DNA of 31,518 nucleotides, taken from IMG/VR virus record IMGVR_UViG_3300013131_000154, positions 1 through 31,518 of that record; one strand, written 5' to 3'. Under the pieces are notes generated by a model. It worked only from the letters and a program-made list of their open reading frames with translations. It did no database searches and had not been told where the DNA came from. The stretch comes from a virus. Of this stretch, positions 6,549 to 13,214 are shown one piece after another. The position numbers were made by a program, and so were the translations under genes. Every line of letters starts with the position of its first letter. Position 1 is the stretch's first letter.

Positions 6549-7562
6549 ATGTTTAAAGCACCCTCATCAGGACCTTCTGCTCCTACTAGCATTTCTGTCA
6601 CTGAACCTTGGAAAAAATATGGAGATATTTTACAAGAAAGTTTACAGTATGTTGAGCAAAGAGCACGTAAAAATATTAAATCTTTAAAGACTTGTTGGAA
6701 AGGGTTTAACACAATTGGCTTAAATGGTATAGAATGGCAATCACTTTATGTTCTTGCAGCAAGACCAGGTGTAGGTAAAACCTTAATTGCAGGTTCTCTT
6801 ACAAGGTCTCTACAAGAGCTGAATAAGGATCAAGAATTTATGGTCCTTCATTTTCAATTTGAAATGTTAGGAAGAAATATGGGTTTGCGTGAATTATCAG
6901 CAGCAACCAATCTTAACATAAGGTATATCCAATCAGCGCAGGATGATGGAATGCCTTCTTTGACTAAAGGTGACTATGAAAAGCTCACCAGTTATGCAAA
7001 AGCACAAGATTCTAGAAATGAGTATGTTATTGACAAAGCAATGACAGTAGCTCAAATGGAGAAAGCAATTGTGTCTTTTTATAACAAATTTAAACTTCCT
7101 GTAGTAATTACATTAGACCATACTCTACTTGTGAGAATGGCATCAACAGAAAACAACAAGCAGATAACTCTGCAAAATCTAGCCACAATGATGACAGAGA
7201 TGAAGAACAGACTACCTGTTACTTTCATTGTTTTAACACAGCTGAACAGAGAAATAGACAATGCTGAACGTCAGAAGCCAGGTAAGTTGGAAAACTTCCC
7301 TACAGAAGCTGATGTGTTTGGTAGTGACTACCTGTTACAATGTGCGGATGTTATGATTGCGTATAATAGGCCAGCTAAATATAATATTACAAGGTATGGG
7401 CCCATGAAATACATCATAACACCACTTGACAAATATTTACTTGCGATGCATGTTTTGAAAAACAGATTTGGAGAAACTAGCATTCAATGGTACAAGGCAG
7501 ATTATGCAACAATGTCTGTTGTTGAAGCAAGCACTCCTGATATGGAGGCAAAATTTAAGTAA
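6549..7562 (+). CDS. DnaB-type replicative helicase (SF4), single-domain
   Basis: A ring-helicase-like RecA-fold ATPase of superfamily 4. Visible motifs are Walker A ARPGVGKT (residues 71-78), Walker B VVITLD (185-190) and the QLNR segment of motif H3 (231-234), followed by the FGSDYLLQCADVMI region typical of DnaB C-terminal domains. At 337 residues it lacks the usual DnaB N-terminal primase-interaction domain. Only about 60 residues precede the ATPase core, starting with a Ser/Pro-rich leader. It would unwind the replication fork for the phage polymerase. It starts 20 bases after a promoter-like sequence and heads a tight unit with the next two genes. Confidence 0.9.
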   Translation: MFKAPSSGPSAPTSISVTEPWKKYGDILQESLQYVEQRARKNIKSLKTCWKGFNTIGLNGIEWQSLYVLAARPGVGKTLIAGSLTRSLQELNKDQEFMVLHFQFEMLGRNMGLRELSAATNLNIRYIQSAQDDGMPSLTKGDYEKLTSYAKAQDSRNEYVIDKAMTVAQMEKAIVSFYNKFKLPVVITLDHTLLVRMASTENNKQITLQNLATMMTEMKNRLPVTFIVLTQLNREIDNAERQKPGKLENFPTEADVFGSDYLLQCADVMIAYNRPAKYNITRYGPMKYIITPLDKYLLAMHVLKNRFGETSIQWYKADYATMSVVEASTPDMEAKFK

Positions 7563-7577
7563 CTAATTTATTAATTT

Positions 7578-8195
7578 ATGGCAACTGAAACAGCAAAGAA
7601 GCACATTAAAGAAATCACTGCAGAGTATTTACCATTCTGGGAACCTTTGTTTACTACTATGGGTGTTGAAAAACCTATGTTTTATGCAAAATTAGGTTAT
7701 AATGGTGTAGAATTTGGCATGCCAAAAGTAGAGTGTGTAAGGTTTTGGCCTTCTGAACTTGACTCTGGTGAAGATTTATATGTGGAGCTATACAATTGGG
7801 ATCAGAATTATTATTACAATACTGATCGTGTGTTATTAAGACTGGTAGCTAACAAAAATTGGGAAAAGGAAACTTCCAAGTATGCAAAAATAGAATCTTC
7901 AAGTTTATCAACAGCTACATATGCTGTTAGAATTTCTGATTTAGAAGTAGTTAATAAGACTTCTTCTAAAAATTTAAAAGCTGAAGTTTACACGCTAAAA
8001 TCTACTGAACCAGAAGCATTTCCTGGTATTATTGAAGCGAAGTATGATGCATCTTTTGATGAATCAGATGCTCACATGAGCAAAATGACAATGAAAGATC
8101 ACTATTGCATTACGCATAATGTTCCTATGTCTGACAAACCTTGGTTAAATCAATTAATTTTAAATTCTAGAAAATGGCTGGAGAATCAAAAATAG
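7578..8195 (+). CDS. Hypothetical protein, 205 aa
   Basis: The ATG is preceded by an A/T-rich leader (TTATTAATTT). The soluble protein is rich in Trp and Tyr (ELYNWDQNYYYNTDRVLLRLV) and looks mixed alpha/beta, with no Walker, nuclease or zinc motif. It sits between the DnaB-type helicase and the P-loop ATPase and overlaps the latter by 22 bases, so it is almost certainly part of the replication or recombination module. A helicase-loader or single-strand-binding role would fit by position only. No homologous family recognised. Confidence 0.75.
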   Translation: MATETAKKHIKEITAEYLPFWEPLFTTMGVEKPMFYAKLGYNGVEFGMPKVECVRFWPSELDSGEDLYVELYNWDQNYYYNTDRVLLRLVANKNWEKETSKYAKIESSSLSTATYAVRISDLEVVNKTSSKNLKAEVYTLKSTEPEAFPGIIEAKYDASFDESDAHMSKMTMKDHYCITHNVPMSDKPWLNQLILNSRKWLENQK

Positions 8196-8941
8196 AAGTA
8201 GAATTTGTATTGCCTACTTCAAAAGTAAAAGCTGAAACAAAAAGTCCAAAAAACATGGTAATTTTTAGTAAACCTAAAGTTGGTAAAACAACTTTGTTAT
8301 CACAATTAGATAATTGTCTTATCATAGATTGTGAAGAAGGTTCAGACTATGTAGATGCTTTAAAAGTAAAAGCTAAAACTGTTGCAGATATTGTTAAGAT
8401 TGGTAGAGCTATTGAAGCTGCTGGCAGACCTTACAAATTTATTGCACTTGACACAATCACAGCCCTAGAAGGTATGTGTGTTCCTTATGCAGAGGAATTG
8501 TATTCTAAAACTCTTATGGGTAAAGAATGGTACACAAAACATAAAGCACAATATGGAAATATTCTTAATATGCCTAATGGTTCTGGATACCCTTGGTTAC
8601 GCCAAGCTTTTGAGAAAATTCTTAACTATGTGAAAACTTTAGCTCCTCATGTTATATTTGTAGGGCACATTAAAGACACTTTGTTAGAGAAGAATGGAGC
8701 AGAGTTTAACTCACTTGACTTAGATTTGACAGGTAAGTTAAAACGTATAACTACTTCAAACTCAGATGCTATAGGATACCTTTACAGAAAAGGTAAAAAG
8801 AATATTCTTAGCTTTACAACCACTGACGAAATTGCTTGTGGTGCAAGACCAGAGCACTTGAGAAATCAAGAATTTGTTATTTCTGAACCAGCAGAAGATG
8901 GAAGTGTAGTAACACACTGGGATAAAATTTATATTGATTAA
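8174..8941 (+). CDS. P-loop ATPase, Sak4/AAA_24-like recombination protein
   Basis: A 255-residue RecA-fold NTPase. Residues 28-40 give beta1 and Walker A (MVIFSKPKVGKTT), followed by LIIDCEEGSDYVDAL, the acidic segment characteristic of phage ATPases of the AAA_24/Sak4 type. FIALDTIT (Walker B) follows, and then a beta strand HVIFVGHIKD. Sak4-type proteins are single-strand annealing or RecA-like recombinases and often lie next to SSB-like proteins, as here. The start overlaps the upstream gene by 22 bases. An alternative is a generic phage nucleotide-binding protein, which would not change the broad role in recombination or replication. Confidence 0.85.
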   Translation: MAGESKIEVEFVLPTSKVKAETKSPKNMVIFSKPKVGKTTLLSQLDNCLIIDCEEGSDYVDALKVKAKTVADIVKIGRAIEAAGRPYKFIALDTITALEGMCVPYAEELYSKTLMGKEWYTKHKAQYGNILNMPNGSGYPWLRQAFEKILNYVKTLAPHVIFVGHIKDTLLEKNGAEFNSLDLDLTGKLKRITTSNSDAIGYLYRKGKKNILSFTTTDEIACGARPEHLRNQEFVISEPAEDGSVVTHWDKIYID

Positions 8942-8971
8942 TTAGTAAAAAAACTTTTAAAATTTAAGATT

Positions 8972-9739
8972 ATGAGCGCGTTTAAATCAGCAGACTTCAA
9001 ACCTTCAACAGGTGCAGGTATTCCAAAATTATTAAACCCTGGAACACACTATTGTAGAATTATAGATATTACATTGGATGAACCACCATACAAAAAAGGT
9101 GCATATTTTATCAATGTAAAGTTAGAAGGTGAAGATAGAGGAGATGAATTTGAAGGTATTGATATTGATAAAAACAATCCTTCATTAGGTAAATACAGAG
9201 GTCAAGTTGCTTATGTAAAATCTGGTCAGTATGCTTTCAGTACTTATGAGTATGATGGTAAAACAATTGAAAGAGATCAGCAAATCTTCAGATGGATTAA
9301 TAATCTTGCAAGACAAATGAACATTCTTGACAAAATGAATGCTAAAGGTGTTGAAGCAGATACTATTGAAGAATATGTAATGGAAGTACGCAAGTACCTT
9401 ATTGATCCAGAACTATGGGGTCACTTTACTATTGCAGGTAAAGAGTATTTTAATGAAGGATACAGCAATCCTAATTATAGATTATTCTTTCCTAAAAATG
9501 TTAAATTGACTTTTCCTTTCTCAGCTATTGAGGATGAAAACAAAAAGCCAGTTAACTTAATCTATTTTGATGCAGATACCCATATCTTAAAAGATACTGA
9601 AGGTGCTGTTAAGAAAGAAGAGGAAAACACATCAGTTGATAGCTTTGAGCCAACTACAACTGTTGCTGAACCAGCAATCACAGATTCAATGGATGATTTT
9701 AGTATTCCTACAAGTGAATTAGATTTGCCATTTGAATAA
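8972..9739 (+). CDS. Probable single-stranded DNA-binding protein
   Basis: A 255-residue protein with a beta-rich N-terminal half (HYCRIIDITLDEPPYKKGAYF) compatible with an OB fold, like DUF669-type phage proteins. Its low-complexity linker is Ser/Thr/Glu-rich and ends in an acidic hydrophobic tip, DLPFE. That tip closely resembles the DDDIPF tail with which bacterial SSBs recruit partner enzymes. The position directly after the Sak4-like ATPase and before primase also fits. An intrinsic terminator follows 15 bases after its stop, so it may be made in larger amounts than the genes downstream. The fold assignment is inferred from pattern and context, not from clear sequence identity. Confidence 0.75.
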   Translation: MSAFKSADFKPSTGAGIPKLLNPGTHYCRIIDITLDEPPYKKGAYFINVKLEGEDRGDEFEGIDIDKNNPSLGKYRGQVAYVKSGQYAFSTYEYDGKTIERDQQIFRWINNLARQMNILDKMNAKGVEADTIEEYVMEVRKYLIDPELWGHFTIAGKEYFNEGYSNPNYRLFFPKNVKLTFPFSAIEDENKKPVNLIYFDADTHILKDTEGAVKKEEENTSVDSFEPTTTVAEPAITDSMDDFSIPTSELDLPFE

Positions 9740-9754
9740 TATACAATAACTCAT

Positions 9755-9788
9755 AAAGGGTAGGGTTTTTGACTCTACCCTTTTTTTT
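9755..9788 (+). terminator. Strong intrinsic terminator between SSB-like gene and primase
   Basis: A 9-bp perfect stem AAAGGGTAG (9755-9763) pairs with CTACCCTTT (9775-9783) across an 11-base loop. It runs into an unbroken run of eight T (9781-9788), the best terminator in the window. The primase ATG at 9799 follows only ten bases after the T run. Confidence 0.88.
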
Positions 9789-9798
9789 ATGCTTTGCC

Positions 9799-10806
9799 AT
9801 GTTTACAAGTAAAAATCATTTAAGTATTGATGACATTCCATCTGGATGGATATTCAATTACTACATGAACATTCCTATCAAACTTACTGGACAATCTATG
9901 AGTGTAAAAAGCATTTTTAATCTTAAAGATAGTAACCCTTCTATGGTGTTATATGTACACAAGACTAAGAATAAATATGTTTTTAAATGCCACTCAAGTG
10001 GTAGGTATGGTGATGGTATTAATCTTGTATCTTATATTTTGAAATTAGATTTTGTGGATACCTGCAAAAGAATTATCAAAGATTACACAAAATATATCAA
10101 TGATGGTGATGATAGTTTTATGGGAGGTGAAGAGTTAGAATATACTAACTGGAAAGTAACCAATCATGTTGTCAGAGGATGGATGAAAAAAGATGCTGAG
10201 TATTGGTTAAAATACAACATAGGCAGTTCTTTGCTGACAAAATACTGCGTCAAGCCTCTTGAGTATTTTGAGATGAGTGAGATTAATCCTAAAGATGGGA
10301 CAACTTTAAGAACATTTACTTCTGATGAAGTATCTTATGGCTACTTTACAAAAGCTGGTGAGTTGTATAAAATTTATAAACCTCACAATAGAAAACGCAA
10401 GTTTTTAAAGATTGAGGATTATATTCAAGGTTCTGAACAACTTGAAAAACGCAACACCCTTGTAATTACATCTTCCCTAAAAGATATAATGGCAATAAAA
10501 AGCTTAGGCTTAACAGTAGATGTTATCGCACCAGATAGTGAGTCTACAAAATTGACTAAACAGCAATTAAAACAATTTGCAAATAAGTATCAGTACATAA
10601 CTGTATGTATGGATAGTGATGAAGCAGGCATCAAAGCCATGAAGTATTACAAAGACAATTTTAATTTACCAATGATATATTTACCAAGAGAGAAAGATAT
10701 CAGTGATATTGTCAAACATCATGGTGTAAAAGTTGCAATAGAAGATTTTTATCCAAGACTACATACAGCAATGGAAAAATACAAAAATACATTGACTAAT
10801 GAGTAG
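9799..10806 (+). CDS. DNA primase (Toprim domain)
   Basis: A T7 gp4/DnaG-like primase without a fused helicase. After a start at ATG 9799 (a TTG at 9769 lies inside the terminator hairpin and is unlikely), the protein has 335 residues. The N-terminal part contains FKCHSSGRYGDGINLVSYI (about 62-80), which resembles the end of a CHC2 zinc domain but with a single Cys, so zinc binding may be lost. The Toprim core spans roughly 219-300: LVITSSLKDIMAI, where the usual catalytic Glu is replaced by Ser, then CMDSDEAGIKA with the metal-binding D272 and D274. It would make RNA primers for PolB with the separate DnaB-type helicase. It overlaps the GIY-YIG gene by 8 bases. Confidence 0.88.
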   Translation: MFTSKNHLSIDDIPSGWIFNYYMNIPIKLTGQSMSVKSIFNLKDSNPSMVLYVHKTKNKYVFKCHSSGRYGDGINLVSYILKLDFVDTCKRIIKDYTKYINDGDDSFMGGEELEYTNWKVTNHVVRGWMKKDAEYWLKYNIGSSLLTKYCVKPLEYFEMSEINPKDGTTLRTFTSDEVSYGYFTKAGELYKIYKPHNRKRKFLKIEDYIQGSEQLEKRNTLVITSSLKDIMAIKSLGLTVDVIAPDSESTKLTKQQLKQFANKYQYITVCMDSDEAGIKAMKYYKDNFNLPMIYLPREKDISDIVKHHGVKVAIEDFYPRLHTAMEKYKNTLTNE

Positions 10807-10807
10807 T
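10798..10807 (+). repeat. Direct repeat copy 1 flanking the GIY-YIG gene
   Basis: AATGAGTAGT contains the start codon of the GIY-YIG gene and the stop codon of primase. An identical 10-mer lies at the other end of the GIY-YIG gene (11258-11267). Confidence 0.6.
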
Positions 10808-11266
10808 TGGACTTATACCACAGAAAGTGGTTTGACAGGAGAAGTCCTGAAAATTGAAGATTTACCAAATAGTGAATCAGCTGTTGGATTTGTATATAAA
10901 ATAACCAACAACATTACTGGTACATTTTATATTGGTAAGAAGAGTTTATACTCTGAGAGAAAGACTAAAATTTCTAATAGAGAGAAAGTGGCTACTGCAA
11001 CCAGGAAGAAATTCAAACAAGTAGTCAAAGAATCTGATTGGAAGAAATATTGGGGATCATGTGTTGAGCTTAAAGAACATGTGCAAGCATTTGGTCCTAA
11101 TAATTTCAGTAGAGAAATTATTGAAGTATGCTGCAATAAAAAATACCTTGGCTATTGTGAGATTAAACATCAAATTAAAAATGATGTGCTAACTACAAAT
11201 AGTTATAATGGTAATATTATGGGTAAATACTTTCCTGGTGATATGGAAAATTGTAACAATGAGTAG
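10799..11266 (+). CDS. GIY-YIG family endonuclease, probable free-standing homing nuclease
   Basis: A 155-residue protein with the GIY-YIG fold signature in variant form: GFVYKIT (residues 30-36) and FYIGKK (43-48). WKKYWGS and NFSREIIEV follow, then Glu121 in GYCEIKHQI at the position of the metal-binding Glu, and an Asn near 138 that closes the motif set. These enzymes nick or cut DNA; stand-alone phage copies are usually selfish mobile genes. Both ends coincide with 10-bp direct repeats AATGAGTAGT that also form its own start, the primase stop, its own stop and the next start. This suggests insertion between primase and nuclease genes with translation coupling preserved. Confidence 0.88.
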   Translation: MSSWTYTTESGLTGEVLKIEDLPNSESAVGFVYKITNNITGTFYIGKKSLYSERKTKISNREKVATATRKKFKQVVKESDWKKYWGSCVELKEHVQAFGPNNFSREIIEVCCNKKYLGYCEIKHQIKNDVLTTNSYNGNIMGKYFPGDMENCNNE

Positions 11267-11267
11267 T
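11258..11267 (+). repeat. Direct repeat copy 2 flanking the GIY-YIG gene
   Basis: AATGAGTAGT, identical to 10798-10807. Here it contains the GIY-YIG stop codon (TAG 11264-11266) and the start codon of the following nuclease gene (ATG 11259). Confidence 0.6.
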
Positions 11268-12311
11268 ATGAAAAAGTATTTAGTAGAAATTCCTATATCT
11301 GAAAGGATACAAAAAGATTCAGAATTTTATGACAAGCCTTTCTTGATGTCATATAGTGGTTTAAGTAAGTTGGCTTTTAGTCCAGCAAACTTTTACATGC
11401 ATTATGTGATGGATCAAAAAGAAGATTCCTATGATAAAAATACAATGGAGGGGTCACTTATTCATTGTTTGCTACTTACTCCTGAAAAGTTTGAAGAGCA
11501 ATTTGTTATTAGCTCTAATGATTTACCTTCTGACAACGCTCGCAATGTGATTAACATAGTATATAATCACTACAAAGAGCTTAAAGAACATGGAGATGCA
11601 AGAGAAGAACTTTCAGAATTTCAAAGTGCTATTATTGATGTCCTAAAAGATGTTAATTTATATCAATCTTTGAAAACAGATGCACAACGTGTAGAAAAAA
11701 TGCTGATTCCTAAAAATGTAGCATATTTTGACTACTTAAAAAAGTCAGAAGGTCGCATTGTTATTGATGATGAAATGTATGCATTTTGTAATGCTGTTGT
11801 TGACAAAATTAAATCTACACCTGCAGTGATGGATGTGATGGGATTTTTTGCTGATTCATTTGATCAAGTAGAAAAGTCAAATGAGCTTCAGCTTGTGAAG
11901 TTTGACCATAGTGATTACTTTGGTTTAAGAGGTATTGTAGATAATTTAGTTATTGATAAAGACAAAAAAGAGATTAGAGTAAATGACCTTAAGAAAACAG
12001 GTAAATCTTTGTCTCAATTTTCTGACTCAATAGAATACTTTAAGTATTATCTCCAAGCACCAATGTATAAAAAGCTTGTAGAGCATGTGTATTTGTCGCA
12101 ACCTCAGTATGCAGATTTCAAAATTGTATTCAGATTTATTGTAACTGATCCATATATGCAAATTGCCTCAATCAAAATTAAAGATGAGACAATGAAAGAA
12201 TGGGAAGAAAAGTTAGATTATGAAATTACAAAAGCAAATTATCACTTTGCTAATAAAAATTTTGATTTGCCTTATGAGTTTTTAGTAAACAATGATGAAC
12301 TTGAATTATGA
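11259..12311 (+). CDS. PD-(D/E)XK exonuclease, RecE/Cas4-like
   Basis: A 350-residue nuclease of the phage PD-(D/E)XK type (similar to the exodeoxyribonuclease VIII/DUF3799 group). SYSGLSKLAFSPANFYMHY (31-49) is the typical N-terminal helix region. MEGSLIHCLLL (63-73) is the GxxxH motif. GIVDNLVID (225-233) provides Asp228 and VNDLKKT (241-247) the D-x-K pair. YYLQAPMY (263-270) is the QxxxY motif. Together these form a complete active site. Such enzymes resect DNA ends for annealing recombination, which fits the Sak4-like ATPase and SSB upstream. A frame extension to 11208 exists, but the ATG at 11259 overlaps the GIY-YIG stop and is preferred. It overlaps the next gene by 4 bases (ATGA). 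Confidence 0.9.
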   Translation: MSSMKKYLVEIPISERIQKDSEFYDKPFLMSYSGLSKLAFSPANFYMHYVMDQKEDSYDKNTMEGSLIHCLLLTPEKFEEQFVISSNDLPSDNARNVINIVYNHYKELKEHGDAREELSEFQSAIIDVLKDVNLYQSLKTDAQRVEKMLIPKNVAYFDYLKKSEGRIVIDDEMYAFCNAVVDKIKSTPAVMDVMGFFADSFDQVEKSNELQLVKFDHSDYFGLRGIVDNLVIDKDKKEIRVNDLKKTGKSLSQFSDSIEYFKYYLQAPMYKKLVEHVYLSQPQYADFKIVFRFIVTDPYMQIASIKIKDETMKEWEEKLDYEITKANYHFANKNFDLPYEFLVNNDELEL

Positions 12312-12853
12312 TAAAAACTCTGTACAAAGACTATTTCCAAAAGTCTTATACTTTTTTATACCCATTGCTAGGGTTCAAGAAAAATTCTGCATTCAAACCA
12401 GCTCAAACTTATGTGAGCTGGTCTAACACAGAAGATGGTAATGACAACATCACAATTAATGATAAAAAATTAATATGTGTTTATGAAATAGATGATAGCC
12501 AAGAGTGGCATAACTTTGAAACTAAATCTTTGTTATGTCATCCTATGCTGGACTTTGTTCAAAAAATTGATTCAAATAGAATGGCATTTGTGTTTGATTT
12601 ACACATGTTTAAGAATGACTTTGATAATTTTACAATTGGTAAATATTCTAAGTTTTCTGAAAAAGGTAAGAAATTGATTACTGACTATTATGGTATTCAC
12701 ACACCTGAGTGGGTTTATATTGAATCATTTCTATTTCCTAAAAAGTATTTTAAAGCTTATGCTGAAATATTACTTGTTCCATATGACACATTACAAAAAG
12801 TTGGTGAACTTTGTGACAAGTATAATTTAGAAAGAGAAACCTTAAACAAATAA
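12308..12853 (+). CDS. Hypothetical protein, 181 aa
   Basis: The start overlaps the nuclease stop as ATGA. The soluble protein is rich in Phe, Tyr and Lys. It has an N-terminal KSYTFLYPLLGFKKN segment, a central acidic strand region (ICVYEIDDSQEWHNFETK) and a helical C-terminus (YDTLQKVGELCDKYNLERETLNK). There is no nuclease, ATPase or zinc motif. It lies between the RecE-like nuclease and PolB, so a replication or recombination accessory function is plausible from context only. No family recognised. Confidence 0.78.
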   Translation: MIKTLYKDYFQKSYTFLYPLLGFKKNSAFKPAQTYVSWSNTEDGNDNITINDKKLICVYEIDDSQEWHNFETKSLLCHPMLDFVQKIDSNRMAFVFDLHMFKNDFDNFTIGKYSKFSEKGKKLITDYYGIHTPEWVYIESFLFPKKYFKAYAEILLVPYDTLQKVGELCDKYNLERETLNK

Positions 12854-12856
12854 CAT

Positions 12857-13213
12857 ATGAGTATGATGATTTATGCTGCAAAGTGGAATGATCAAGAGAC
12901 ATTTCGCTTGCTACCTGTGGACAAAGATTGTCCATTCAATGAGGCAATTTATGACCCAACAGAAAAAGTTCTTGCAATTATTAGCAAAGATGCAAAAGAG
13001 AAACCTATAATGTTACCAAAACTATCTGACAAAGGTTTACCTATTCAAGTAAAAAGACCAGATGGTACTTTAGGTTTGCAAGAACAAAGAGTTGTGCTAG
13101 AAGCTTACTATGAATATTATATTACTGAAAAAGGTGATATTAGAGAGTTTGTAGAAAGATTTGCAATTAACCCAAGTCATAAATCTTATCAATTATTTAT
13201 AAAAGAGAAGTAA
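12857..13213 (+). CDS. Hypothetical protein, 118 aa
   Basis: The ATG follows the previous stop by three bases. The small soluble protein has several beta-like segments (VLAIISKD, KPIMLPKLSDKG, PIQVKRPDGTLGLQEQRVVLEAYYEYYI). The pattern of short strands with a PDGT turn suggests a small beta-rich fold. It ends one base before PolB starts, so it may be a polymerase-associated factor, but no motif proves this. No family recognised. Confidence 0.75.
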   Translation: MSMMIYAAKWNDQETFRLLPVDKDCPFNEAIYDPTEKVLAIISKDAKEKPIMLPKLSDKGLPIQVKRPDGTLGLQEQRVVLEAYYEYYITEKGDIREFVERFAINPSHKSYQLFIKEK

Positions 13214-13214
13214 T

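Noticed and set aside
6499-6687. 62-codon + strand frame at the UDG/helicase junction
   Set aside because: It covers the promoter-like sequence and the start of the helicase gene in another frame, and its product looks random.
9769-9798. TTG start giving ten extra residues to primase
   Set aside because: It lies inside the loop of the intrinsic terminator and the added residues (hydrophobic, from the T run) do not look like a natural N-terminus. The ATG at 9799 is better.
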